43,779 nt of DNA from Bordetella parapertussis (GCA_945862495.1 CAMAYM010000008.1:1-43779), one strand, 5' to 3'; counted from the first letter of the stretch, positions 17,759 to 25,478 are shown. A program made the numbers and translations. Notes: a model not told the origin generated them from the sequence alone.

Positions 17759-17783
17759 TTGTAAGATGTCCAACATCTAACAA
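17759..17783. promoter_or_regulatory. Probable GntR/FCD operator (25-bp near-perfect palindrome)
   Basis: The left arm TTGTAAGATGT, centre CCA and right arm ACATCTAACAA match in 10 of 11 arm positions. The core GT-CCA-AC fits the GT-N3-AC pattern known for FadR/FCD-subfamily GntR regulators. It lies 53 bases before the CoA-transferase ATG, whose operon encodes such a regulator (19107-19886), which suggests autoregulation. A short hairpin (CATGTC-AAA-GACATG, 17718-17732) precedes it; it has no T-tract and was not called a terminator. Confidence 0.65.
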
Positions 17784-17836
17784 TCGCAATCAAAACTACA
17801 CCTAAGTTTGCACGCAAGACCGCATCGGAGACCTCA

Positions 17837-19015
17837 ATGCCAAAGCTACCCCTCAGCCGTTTTACCGTGCTCGACCTCACGCGCGTGCGCTCAGGCCCCG
17901 CGGCGGTCCGTCAGCTGGGAGACTGGGGTGCGAACGTCATAAAAATCGAAGAGCCGGGCGATATGCCGGACGACAAGCCGGGTGGCTCAGCGCAGTTTGC
18001 GGACTACCAAAACACCCACCGCAACAAGCGCAGCATCACCATTAACCTAAAGCACCCCAAGGGCAAGGCTTTGTTCATGGAGATGGTCAAGCAGGCGGAT
18101 GTGGTGATTGAAAACTATCGCCCCAACGTGAAATTCAAGCTCGGGATCGACTACGAGTCACTGCGCAAGGTCAATCCACGCATCATTCTCGCCAGCGTCT
18201 CCGGCTTTGGCCAAGATGGCCCTTACAAGGATCGTCCCGGCCTGGATCAGATCGCCCAGGGTATTGGCGGCATTATGTCGGTCACGGGTGAGCCGGGTCG
18301 TGGACCCATGCGTGCCGGTATCCCGGTGGCGGATCTGACTTCTGGTTTGTTTTGCGCGATTGGGACCTTGGTCGCGCTGCTAGAGCGCGAGGAGTCGGGC
18401 GAGGGCCAGTGGGTGCAGTCTTCGCTCTTGCAGGCGCAGGTCTGGATGATGGATTTTCAGATCATGCGTTGGCTGATGAACAAGGAAATCCCTGGTCAGA
18501 GCGGCAACGACCACCCGACCAGCTCACCGACAGGGGTGTATACGACTTCGGATGGCTATATCAATATCGCAGCGATGGGCACAGAAATGTACGTGCGTTT
18601 GGCCAATGTGTTGGGCTTGCCAGAGCTGATCGACGATCCTCGGTTTAAGACCCTCCAGCTGCGCGCCAAGAATCGCCCTGAGCTCAATGCCGCCATCAAT
18701 GCGCGGACGAAACAGGAAAACACGGAATTTTGGATTGATTTGCTGAACAAGGAAGGCGTGCCTTGTGGTCCGATCAAGAACGTTCAGCAAACCATGGAAG
18801 ATCCGCAGGTTGTGCACCTGGGTATGGCTAAAAAGCTCCAGCATCCCAAGCTTGGCGAAATCAGTGTGGTGGGTCAGCCCGTCATCATGAGCCGCTCCAA
18901 GCGGGATGTATTTGTCGCAGCCCCAGATCGTGGCGAGCACAACAAAGAAGTATTCGCGGAATTTGGTATCAGCGCGGCTCACATTGAAGAGCTCGCCCGT
19001 GAAGGTGCTATTTAA
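17837..19015 (+). CDS. Family III CoA-transferase (CaiB/BaiF)
   Basis: 392 residues. Family signatures: N-terminal 'VLDLTRVRSGP', 'VIKIEEPG', 'NKRSITINLKHPKGK', 'VIENYRPNV', 'GFGQDGPY', and Asp137 in 'RPGLDQIAQGIGG', which aligns with the catalytic aspartate that carries the CoA thioester in formyl-CoA transferase. These enzymes move CoA between an acyl-CoA and a carboxylic acid; the acid here is unknown. The ATG has a GGAG site seven bases upstream. A GntR/FCD regulator and a crotonase-family gene follow, so it is probably the first enzyme of a regulated organic-acid degradation unit. It is a paralogue of the 392-residue protein at 40087. Confidence 0.9.
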   Translation: MPKLPLSRFTVLDLTRVRSGPAAVRQLGDWGANVIKIEEPGDMPDDKPGGSAQFADYQNTHRNKRSITINLKHPKGKALFMEMVKQADVVIENYRPNVKFKLGIDYESLRKVNPRIILASVSGFGQDGPYKDRPGLDQIAQGIGGIMSVTGEPGRGPMRAGIPVADLTSGLFCAIGTLVALLEREESGEGQWVQSSLLQAQVWMMDFQIMRWLMNKEIPGQSGNDHPTSSPTGVYTTSDGYINIAAMGTEMYVRLANVLGLPELIDDPRFKTLQLRAKNRPELNAAINARTKQENTEFWIDLLNKEGVPCGPIKNVQQTMEDPQVVHLGMAKKLQHPKLGEISVVGQPVIMSRSKRDVFVAAPDRGEHNKEVFAEFGISAAHIEELAREGAI

Positions 19016-19106
19016 GTTGGATAAGCCAGGTATCACGACAACGGTATATACGTCCAGACGAGAAGCCACGTCGGGGCGTCGTGGCTCGGCAGGTAAAGCT
19101 TCGGGC

Positions 19107-19886
19107 ATGGGCGCGGGCGGCAGTGCTTTTGGCACGGTCAGCGCCTTTGGTCAGGTCAAATCTGCCTCCACGGTCTCGGCGTTTGACAGTCTCGGTCGCC
19201 CGGAAAATCTCCCGGACGAAATTGCCCAGCAATTGCGTGCACGTATCCTGAATGAAAGCCTCGCACCCGGTCAGCGTCTACCGACCGAGCAGGAGCTCGG
19301 TGCGCAGTTTGGTGTCAGCCGCAATGTGGTGCGCGAAGCCATCGCGCGGCTCAAGCTCACGGGTTTGGTCGAGACGCGTCATGGGGTGGGTACGTTTGTC
19401 TGTGCGGATATCGCCTTGCGTCCTTTTGAGGTGTCGCATGATGATTTGCTGGACTTGTCGCAGCTCATTCACGTGCATCAGCTGCGGATCGAGATCGAGT
19501 CTGGGGCGGCCGCCTTGGCGGCGACGCATCGCACCGCGGCGCAACTCGAATCACTCCGCCAGTCGCTCAAGCGTCTGGAGCAACATGCTGAGGATTGGGA
19601 GGCGGCAGCGCACACGTCGGTGGATTTTCATCTAGCGGTTGCACATTGCGCCAACAACCCTTACTTTGTGCGCATCATGGGTCATTTGAGTCACGTGATC
19701 CATCATGCTGTGCGCACGTTTAGATTTAGAACGATTGGCACGACCCGCGTGGAAGAAATTGAGAACGAGCACGAGAACATCGTCGAGGCAATCGCTCGGC
19801 GTGACTCCGCAGGTGCTCGCCTCGCCATGAGGACACATTTAGAAACCGCTATGGCACGTTATCGAACATTACTTGGAGACCTTTAA
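19107..19886 (+). CDS. GntR-family regulator with FCD ligand domain
   Basis: 259 residues from the ATG at 19107. The winged HTH is clear: 'LPDEIAQQLRARI', 'LPTEQELGAQFGVSRNVVREAIARLKLTGLVETRHGVGTFV'-type pattern split over residues about 33-100. The C-terminal FCD domain carries likely metal-binding His/Asp residues in 'DFHLAVAHCANNPYF' and 'EHENIVEAI' and 'MRTHLETA'. The start is uncertain: neither ATG 19107 nor TTG 19017 (two bases past the CoA-transferase stop) has a good Shine-Dalgarno; the later one avoids a long Gly/Ser/Arg-rich extension. It sits between the CoA-transferase and crotonase genes and probably controls them through the palindrome at 17759-17783. Confidence 0.85.
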   Translation: MGAGGSAFGTVSAFGQVKSASTVSAFDSLGRPENLPDEIAQQLRARILNESLAPGQRLPTEQELGAQFGVSRNVVREAIARLKLTGLVETRHGVGTFVCADIALRPFEVSHDDLLDLSQLIHVHQLRIEIESGAAALAATHRTAAQLESLRQSLKRLEQHAEDWEAAAHTSVDFHLAVAHCANNPYFVRIMGHLSHVIHHAVRTFRFRTIGTTRVEEIENEHENIVEAIARRDSAGARLAMRTHLETAMARYRTLLGDL

Positions 19887-19888
19887 AA

Positions 19889-20704
19889 ATGACGACCACC
19901 AGATTGTTGCAGGGCGAAATCACAGACAGCTTGATCATTGAAAAAAGAGGCGCTGTGGGTTGGATTACGTTTAATGATCCAGCAAAACACAATGCGATGT
20001 CTTACGACATGTGGGCGGCCTTGCCCGGCATTATCAAGATGTTTGAAAACGATGACGAGATCCGCGCGGTCGTGTTGACCGGCGCAGGCGGCAAGTCGTT
20101 TGTCAGCGGTGCCAATATCTCCCAGTTTGAAAAACTGCGCACCGCAGCAGATGCGGTCGCTGAGTACGAGCGCGTGGGCGAAGAAGCCCAAGGCTCAATC
20201 TACAACTGCTCCAAGCCTGTGATCGGTCGTATTGACGGCTATTGCATTGGTGGCGGCTTGAACTTGTCCTTGTGTTGCGATATCCGGATTGCTTCAGATG
20301 CCAGCTCGTTTGCGATCCCCGCAGGACGTCTGGGCCTGGGCTATCGCCTGACTGCGATTCGTAACTTGGTCAGCACCGTCGGTGCACCACAGGCACTAGA
20401 CATTATGCTGTCGGCACAGCGTTTTACCGCTCAAGAAGCCAAAGCGAAAGGCCTGATTCAGCACCTGGTGCCAGTGGCTGAGTTGGACAAGGCTGTGGAT
20501 GACTATTTGGCCAAGGTTGTGGCAAACGCTCCGATCACATTGCGCGCCGGTAAAAAAGCGATCCGCGAGTTTCAGAAAGTGCCTCCACACGTTGACGTCG
20601 AAGGCATCAAGCAGATGGTCTTGGCATGTTTCGCCAGCGACGACTATCAGGAAGGCAAGCGTGCGTTCGCTGAAAAGCGTGCACCGGTTTTCCGTAATAA
20701 GTAA
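19889..20704 (+). CDS. Enoyl-CoA hydratase/isomerase (crotonase) family protein
   Basis: 271 residues of the crotonase fold: 'VGWITFNDPAKHNAMS', oxyanion segments 'SFVSGANISQF' and 'GYCIGGGLNLSLCCDIRIAS', then 'FAIPAGRLGLGYR' and 'AKGLIQHLVP'. The two glutamates used by classical enoyl-CoA hydratases look replaced: Asn125 where 'GGGcE' has Glu, and Ala145 where 'PEi' has Glu. CoA-ester binding is expected, but simple hydration of trans-2-enoyl-CoA is uncertain; isomerase, hydrolase or decarboxylase chemistry is possible. The ATG is two bases after the regulator's stop. A terminator follows, closing the operon. Confidence 0.85.
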   Translation: MTTTRLLQGEITDSLIIEKRGAVGWITFNDPAKHNAMSYDMWAALPGIIKMFENDDEIRAVVLTGAGGKSFVSGANISQFEKLRTAADAVAEYERVGEEAQGSIYNCSKPVIGRIDGYCIGGGLNLSLCCDIRIASDASSFAIPAGRLGLGYRLTAIRNLVSTVGAPQALDIMLSAQRFTAQEAKAKGLIQHLVPVAELDKAVDDYLAKVVANAPITLRAGKKAIREFQKVPPHVDVEGIKQMVLACFASDDYQEGKRAFAEKRAPVFRNK

Positions 20705-20749
20705 TGCTGGGATACTCAGCGCCTCTGGGTGTTGAGTCTAGGCAAGAAG

Positions 20750-20779
20750 GCGCCTGCTTGCTACAGGCGCTTTCTTTTT
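20750..20779 (+). terminator. Rho-independent terminator after the crotonase gene
   Basis: A seven-base perfect GC-rich stem, GCGCCTG (20750-20756) with CAGGCGC (20764-20770), a seven-base loop, and the T-rich run TTTCTTTTT immediately after. It ends the 17837-20704 operon and separates it from the TauE/SafE permease gene. Confidence 0.85.
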
Positions 20780-20802
20780 GAGTACTTGTATCGGCGTTTT
20801 AC

Positions 20803-20814
20803 TCAACGCGTTGA
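20803..20814. promoter_or_regulatory. Perfect 12-bp palindrome upstream of TauE/SafE gene
   Basis: TCAACGCGTTGA is fully self-complementary and lies 22 bases before the permease start, between the terminator and the ATG. It could be an operator, but this is weak evidence from symmetry alone. Confidence 0.25.
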
Positions 20815-20836
20815 AAGATAGGCGGTTTTAAGTCCA

Positions 20837-21601
20837 ATGGTTTTAGATCTGTGGCACCAGCTGTTCCCTTCGATCCCTGTTTTTATTTTGATGTGCGCGA
20901 CGGTGTTGTTGGCCGGGACCATCCGTTCTTTTACAGGCTTTGGCGGCGGGCTGGTGCTCGCGCCCTTTTTCAGTTTCTTTATGTCACCCGCCGATCTGGT
21001 TGTGGTGGTGTTGTTACTCAATTTTGTAACGTCGGTGCAGTCGCTCCCTGAGACATGGAAGACCACGCCTTGGCCGGTGGTCTGGTCCTTGATCGTGCCC
21101 TCCTTGGTCGGCGTGCCGCTTGGAGTCTGGTTGATCGAGGTGCTTGATCCAATGATGATTCGTCGTGTGATTGGTTGTACGGTCGCGATTTTGGCTGCGA
21201 TCATGCTGGTCGGCTGGACCTATAACGGCCCACGTGGTCGCCTGCAAGCTTGGTTTGTGGGCGTGACCTCGGGTGCCTTGACAGCATTGGCAGGTGTCGG
21301 CGGTCCACCTTTGGTGGTGTATCTGCTGAGTGATAAGTCCCTGAGCCCTCAGGTCGTGCGTGCATTTTTTATGATGTTTTTTGCGATCGCCCAAATCGCA
21401 ACGCTCACGTTCTTTGTCTTTAAAGACTTGGTCAACTTTTCTCAGATTGTGTATACGGTTTCGTTTATCCCGGTTTACATCGTCTCGACGTTGCTGGGGA
21501 CGTATTTGTTTCACAAGGCTTTAAAGGGCAGCGCGCATTTAATTAGGCGGTTGTCGTTGTGGTTTTTGTTAGTGGTGGGAGTGGCGACGTTGGCGGTTTG
21601 A
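20837..21601 (+). CDS. TauE/SafE-family membrane permease
   Basis: 254 residues with about eight hydrophobic helices. The N-terminal 'GTIRSFTGFGGGLVLAPF' and the mid-protein repeat 'GALTALAGVGGPPLVVYLL' are the two signature repeats of the TauE/SafE (DUF81) family, which exports sulfite, sulfoacetate or other organic anions. The transported compound is unknown. The gene is separated from the CoA operon by a terminator, yet lies on the same strand 132 bases on; it may export or import an acid of that pathway, but this is a guess. The ATG at 20837 lacks a strong Shine-Dalgarno. Confidence 0.85.
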   Translation: MVLDLWHQLFPSIPVFILMCATVLLAGTIRSFTGFGGGLVLAPFFSFFMSPADLVVVVLLLNFVTSVQSLPETWKTTPWPVVWSLIVPSLVGVPLGVWLIEVLDPMMIRRVIGCTVAILAAIMLVGWTYNGPRGRLQAWFVGVTSGALTALAGVGGPPLVVYLLSDKSLSPQVVRAFFMMFFAIAQIATLTFFVFKDLVNFSQIVYTVSFIPVYIVSTLLGTYLFHKALKGSAHLIRRLSLWFLLVVGVATLAV

Positions 21602-21788
21602 TGGGCGCCCACACAGTATGTAAACCAACGGACCAAAATAATTTTCGATGATGGAGTCTCGTTGGCATGATTAAAAGGCCAAAAGAGAATTTAAGGTATG
21701 ATTTCTCTGATTGTCATAATGGCGATTATTCTTTAAATGATTAAATTGCTACAAGAATTAGATATAGCCAATCCACAGTCGTAAAAAT

Positions 21789-22166
21789 ATGCGAAAAAAA
21801 TATAGATTTAATGGATTAATACCGATCATATTCTCGCTTTTGATTGCGGGTTGTGCGCCGCAGGCATTGATCCCAGCAAGAAAAGCTGAAACTGAAAAAA
21901 TCACGCTAGGCAACGTCCAGCGTTTCGTCAAAGTGGGCGCAACGAGCACCGATGTCATTGCAGCGCTTGGAAGCCCAAACATTGTCACCAGCACTCAAGA
22001 TGGTGGCGAAACATGGGTTTATGACAAGATTGCATTCGAACGTGAGTATGCGGGCGGAATAAATAGCATTACGACAATGACTACTAGCCGGAACATGATC
22101 GTTGTGATCAGGTTTAGCAAAACCGGTGTCATAGAAAAAGTCGACTATAGACAAATGACGTACTGA
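21789..22166 (+). CDS. Small lipoprotein, BamE/SmpA-OmlA-like
   Basis: 125 residues. A basic N-terminus and hydrophobic stretch end in the lipobox 'LIAGC' (Cys near 21), so it should be lipid-anchored. The mature part contains 'NVQRFVKVGATSTDVIAALGSPNIVTST' and 'GGETWVYDK', the pattern of the BamE/SmpA-OmlA fold (a two-helix plus sheet domain seen in many outer-membrane lipoproteins). It is not BamE itself by context; the role is unknown. It heads a group of three AT-rich same-strand genes for membrane proteins. The 187 bases upstream are AT-rich with no promoter I could assign. Confidence 0.7.
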   Translation: MRKKYRFNGLIPIIFSLLIAGCAPQALIPARKAETEKITLGNVQRFVKVGATSTDVIAALGSPNIVTSTQDGGETWVYDKIAFEREYAGGINSITTMTTSRNMIVVIRFSKTGVIEKVDYRQMTY

Positions 22167-22181
22167 TATAAGGAGTGATGT

Positions 22182-22835
22182 ATGCAGTGGTTAAAAACGA
22201 GCACCATTCTATGCACACTCTTATTACTTCAAGCTTGCTCAACCACGCCAAGGATTTTGAATTATGGCGATATGTTGAAAACCGTCGGAGGCTCTGAAAT
22301 TCAAGCCCGAGATGCGGCATTTAATCAGTGTAAAAAATTTAATCCTTTCTTTTTCGAAATTGAAATCGTCAATGAGCATTTCAATGTCGAAGGAAAAGTG
22401 CGTGACTTTAAATGTAAATTTTGGGAGCAGAACAGCGAGTTAGAAAGGCCCAGCAGTTTACAGCAGCGCGTTTTACAAACGCGAAAATTTAATAAAAATC
22501 CAACCGAACTACAAAATGCCATGAATGCTTGGATCAGGCACAGCGGGGGGAGTGGCGCTGTATTTAAAGATGCGCCTGTTTTTGAGGCTGACGGTAAGAT
22601 TACTCAACCAAAAACTGGAAAATTGCATGCTAGCTTTGGAGATAAATTCTTACCAATACTTCGCATTTCCGGAGCATTTCGTGTTGTAGATGAAAATACA
22701 GTTATTGTAAGAATTACTACATTTGCAAACAGTACAGAGGTATTTAGTCCGAAACTATATCAATTAATTTTCAATCAAATTGCAGAAGAGTTATTTACTC
22801 AGGCAATTAAGCTAGATCCTGCTGAAGTTAAGTAG
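22182..22835 (+). CDS. Putative lipoprotein of unknown function
   Basis: 217 residues. A signal peptide with lipobox 'LLQAC' (Cys near 19) predicts a lipid-anchored protein. The mature part has no family I recognise; it includes two cysteines ('NQCKKF' and 'FKCKFW') that could form a disulfide and a C-terminal beta-rich stretch. A good Shine-Dalgarno (GGAG, seven bases from the ATG) lies in the 15-base gap after the BamE-like gene, so the two are very probably co-transcribed and may act together in the envelope. Confidence 0.65.
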   Translation: MQWLKTSTILCTLLLLQACSTTPRILNYGDMLKTVGGSEIQARDAAFNQCKKFNPFFFEIEIVNEHFNVEGKVRDFKCKFWEQNSELERPSSLQQRVLQTRKFNKNPTELQNAMNAWIRHSGGSGAVFKDAPVFEADGKITQPKTGKLHASFGDKFLPILRISGAFRVVDENTVIVRITTFANSTEVFSPKLYQLIFNQIAEELFTQAIKLDPAEVK

Positions 22836-22888
22836 TGTGCAATTAAAAAATTACAAAAATTAAAAAAATTACAAATAAAGAGGTTCAT

Positions 22889-23488
22889 ATGGCATTTTGT
22901 ACAACGTGTGGAATAAAAAATCACGAAGAGTCTAAGTTTTGCGCTGATTGCGGAAGCCTCATAAATAAAATATCAGACAGCAAGGCGTCTGACTCCCTCA
23001 AGATGCCAGCGCCTGAAATAGCAAGTGCTGAAACTAAGAAATTAAGTATCAGCCCAAATAACATGCCTGCTAGCATTACGGATCCGGTAGACAATCAAAA
23101 AAATATTACCCAATGGGCAAATGCTTATTTAATTTTGTTGGTAATTAACAGTTTAGCTTGGCTCTTAATCGGTAGCGATAGCCCTTTTAATAAACCAATG
23201 TACGACCAGACGGAAACAATAGTCACCATTGTTTTTTTTATAGTATTTTTTTCGCTTTCGTATTTCTGCGTAAAAATCCAATCTCCTGAGAAACCAAAGG
23301 TTGGTTGGTTATATTTTCTTTTGGCTCTAAATATTTTTCTTTATATAGTGGTGTTGATAGAGCCTTTAGAGATAGAAAAGCCGACAAGATTAGATTATTA
23401 CGTTACTTATTTAGGAACTTTATTTGAAATATATTTTTTGGTTAAGTTGACATATTTACTGCGAGGGTTGCGTCAACAAACTAAATAA
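22889..23488 (+). CDS. Zinc-ribbon membrane protein of unknown function
   Basis: 199 residues. The N-terminus 'MAFCTTCGIKNHEESKFCADCG' holds two CxxC pairs of the zinc-ribbon type common at the cytoplasmic end of small membrane proteins. A hydrophilic linker (about 25-75) leads to four hydrophobic segments between about 78 and 185. AGG with suitable spacing precedes the ATG. The 53 bases before the gene consist of A-rich repeated motifs (ATTACAAA twice). It is AT-rich like the two lipoprotein genes upstream. No function can be assigned. Confidence 0.65.
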   Translation: MAFCTTCGIKNHEESKFCADCGSLINKISDSKASDSLKMPAPEIASAETKKLSISPNNMPASITDPVDNQKNITQWANAYLILLVINSLAWLLIGSDSPFNKPMYDQTETIVTIVFFIVFFSLSYFCVKIQSPEKPKVGWLYFLLALNIFLYIVVLIEPLEIEKPTRLDYYVTYLGTLFEIYFLVKLTYLLRGLRQQTK

Positions 23489-23523
23489 AATTTTTTGTTT
23501 CTAATGGGTATTAGGTATCAGCG

Positions 23524-24471
23524 ATGGATGCACTGTTGCTGCATAATCCACATATGAAACATAAAGTCCTCTTAATTGGTGGTAACGGTCAGGTTGGCCA
23601 TGAGTTAAAACGCTCACTCCAATCATTTGGTGAGGTTGTTGTTTGCACGCGTGCGGACTTAGATTTGAGCATGGCGGGTGATGCCGGCTTGTGTCCGATC
23701 GCAAAACTCGTCGAGCATGTGCGACCTGATATTGTCATCAACGGAACGGCTTACACCGCTGTCGATCGTGCTGAGTCCGAGACTGAGCTCGCGCACACAA
23801 TTAATGCCGTCGCGCCTGGCTTACTTGCCGAAGCGGCTCACGCAGTGGGCGCTTGCATGGTGCACTATTCCACGGACTATGTGTACGCTGGGAAAAAACA
23901 GTCGCCCTATATTGAGACAGACGAGACGCAGCCATTGTCTGCGTATGGCCGTAGCAAGCTCGCGGGCGAACGTGCCGTTGCTGAGGCCTGTCCTCGGCAT
24001 TTGATCTTCCGAACAAGCTGGGTTGTGGGCGCGCATGGCGGAAACTTTTTAAAAACTATGCTTAAGCTCGCGCAAGAGCGCGACGCGTTGAGAATAGTGG
24101 CCGATCAGGTGGGGGCGCCGACCTCGGCGGCTTTAATTGCCGAGACGACGACGAAGATTTTGAATGTGATGGCAGGACTGCCTGCAGACGATCCGCGCTG
24201 GGGTGTCTATCACTTGACAGCGAGTGGGGTGACCAACTGGCATGCCTATGCGAGCTACGTGATTGCGCAGGCGCGCGCTGCAGGTTGGCCGATAAAGGTC
24301 GCGGATGACGCGATTGCGGCGATTCGCACCGAGGACTATCCGGTGGCTGCGACGCGACCGATGAATTCTTGTTTGGATACGAGTAAGGTACGTGCGACGT
24401 TTGGCGTGAGCCTGCCAGACTGGCGGGTAGGGGTGGATGGAGTGTTGATGGCACTTAAGCGAAGTGAGTAA
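23524..24471 (+). CDS. rfbD: dTDP-4-dehydrorhamnose reductase
   Basis: 315 residues, RfbD/RmlD family, the last step of dTDP-L-rhamnose synthesis (NAD(P)H-dependent reduction). 'GGNGQVG' at 19-25 binds the cofactor, Thr117-Asp118-Tyr119 lie in 'YSTDYVYAGK', and Tyr141-x3-Lys145 in 'YGRSKLAGE' are catalytic. 'VINGTAYTAVDRAE' is also typical. ATG at 23524 has a modest AGG site; an ATG at 23554 would give the usual short family N-terminus. Unusually, it stands alone, 9 kb from rfbB and without rfbA or rfbC. Confidence 0.93.
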   Translation: MDALLLHNPHMKHKVLLIGGNGQVGHELKRSLQSFGEVVVCTRADLDLSMAGDAGLCPIAKLVEHVRPDIVINGTAYTAVDRAESETELAHTINAVAPGLLAEAAHAVGACMVHYSTDYVYAGKKQSPYIETDETQPLSAYGRSKLAGERAVAEACPRHLIFRTSWVVGAHGGNFLKTMLKLAQERDALRIVADQVGAPTSAALIAETTTKILNVMAGLPADDPRWGVYHLTASGVTNWHAYASYVIAQARAAGWPIKVADDAIAAIRTEDYPVAATRPMNSCLDTSKVRATFGVSLPDWRVGVDGVLMALKRSE

Positions 24472-24494
24472 GTTTAAGTTTTCGGTTTATGAAA

Positions 24495-24535
24495 TTGACT
24501 TTTCTTAGAAAAATTGATATCTTTTAGATATCTAA
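24495..24535 (+). promoter_or_regulatory. Promoter and operator-like palindrome of the toxin-antitoxin pair
   Basis: TTGACT (24495-24500) and TATCTT (24518-24523) with a 17-base spacer form a sigma-70-type promoter. The perfect 12-base palindrome TTAGATATCTAA (24524-24535) abuts the -10 element, and a half-similar TTGATATC lies at 24514. Such overlap is expected for an antitoxin-repressed promoter. Confidence 0.55.
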
Positions 24536-24566
24536 TAGTGTTGTATAAAAAGTTCGGAGAAACTCT

Positions 24567-24848
24567 ATGAAAACAACAGCTTCTCAAATCGCTTTTAGGT
24601 ACCGCACTCAAGACAGCGCAACGGGGGTTACTCGTGCGACAGCCAAACGTTTGGCTGAAACCCTGGGTGTGGACGAAACACAGGTAATTCACATGGCCCT
24701 TCACGAACTTGCAACTAAATTTTTACCTCAATACGAAGCTGACGAGGGAGCATTAACCAAAACTCAGCTGAACCAGATAAAAAAATCTGCGCCAAAACCC
24801 AAGGGCGGAAAAGTTCTTACCAGCTTGTTCGATTTGGAAAGTTTGTAA
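24567..24848 (+). CDS. Putative antitoxin of a MazF/PemK-like module
   Basis: 93 residues, small and followed with a TAATG overlap by the toxin-like gene, the usual antitoxin-first order. Residues about 18-55 ('TGVTRATAKRLAETLGVDETQVIHMALHELA') look like a ribbon-helix-helix or related DNA-binding unit; the C-terminal third is Lys/Pro-rich and probably disordered until it wraps the toxin. GGAG-type Shine-Dalgarno (CGGAG) lies ahead of the ATG. The preceding palindrome is a likely autoregulatory site. Family not recognised with certainty. Confidence 0.65.
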   Translation: MKTTASQIAFRYRTQDSATGVTRATAKRLAETLGVDETQVIHMALHELATKFLPQYEADEGALTKTQLNQIKKSAPKPKGGKVLTSLFDLESL

Positions 24849-25264
24849 TGCGTTGGTGGTCAGCGCCGACTGCAGGGGAGATTGTTTGGTGTCACTTCCC
24901 CGATGCCATTAACCATAAGCCAAAAGCAAGACCAAGTCTGATAATTACAACAAAAGAAGATGATCTTGGACAGATATACGTAACGGTTGCATATGGAACA
25001 AGCCAAAAGCTAAATAGACTTTTTAGTGGTGAGTTTCAAATTACCAAAGCTGAACATCCCGCGGCATATATAAGTGCTGGCCTGAGCTACGATACAAAAT
25101 TTGATTTTCGAAATACCCTTGAATTGCCGTTTAACGATGTCTATTTTTCCGTGCCGGCAATGGCTCCATTTGGTCAAAACCCTCAGCTAGGCATTCTGCA
25201 CCCAAGCATGACTAGGATTGCGGCAGCAGCTTTTTCTGCAGCAAGAAAAAACCTAACCATCTAA
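24848..25264 (+). CDS. PemK/MazF-like toxin
   Basis: 138 residues. The N-terminal 'TAGEIVWCHFPDA' and 'KARPSLIITT' match the MazF/PemK fold entry ('GdIvwv.fp...RP.lVi'), with 'VAYGTSQKLNRLFSGEFQI' and 'AGLSYDTKFDFRNTLELPF' belonging to a divergent subgroup often annotated this way. MazF-type proteins are mRNA interferases; RNase activity here is inferred from family only. The ATG overlaps the antitoxin stop by one base. The module is inserted between rfbD and waaC and is more AT-rich than waaC. Confidence 0.65.
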   Translation: MRWWSAPTAGEIVWCHFPDAINHKPKARPSLIITTKEDDLGQIYVTVAYGTSQKLNRLFSGEFQITKAEHPAAYISAGLSYDTKFDFRNTLELPFNDVYFSVPAMAPFGQNPQLGILHPSMTRIAAAAFSAARKNLTI

Positions 25265-25277
25265 TGGTGCTAAGCAT

Positions 25278-25478
25278 ATGAAAAATAGATATTCAGGTAG
25301 TAGTCATGATGAATGGCTTAAAGATGAGGGGTTGCTTGAAGATGCATCAGCTGAAGCAATGAGGCGCGTCTTTATTTGGAAAAAGGTTCGACCAGTTAAA
25401 AGCAATAGATCAATCAATACTCAATGGCTGAATGCACTCAGCCTAAAAGGCAGTCAGACTAGCCCACATGACCATTAA
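25278..25478 (+). pseudogene. Possible truncated antitoxin/HTH-protein remnant
   Basis: A 66-codon frame starting 13 bases after the toxin. Residues 1-32 ('SGSSHDEWLKDEGLLEDASAEAMRRV' region) resemble the N-terminus of small HTH proteins with 'GSsfDdFLkEEGileEv.a.AiKRVla', but the expected helix-turn-helix that should follow is missing and the tail has no family likeness. It runs 11 bases into waaC. It may be a 3'-deleted gene or a genuine short protein; I favour a remnant. Confidence 0.4.

Noticed and set aside
18524..19135. A 203-codon open frame on the - strand
   Set aside because: Antisense to the CoA-transferase end and the regulator start; a shadow caused by GC-rich codon use.
21668..21786. 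Two tiny frames (25 and 15 codons) ahead of the BamE-like gene
   Set aside because: Too short, no family likeness, and no strong evidence of translation in AT-rich DNA.
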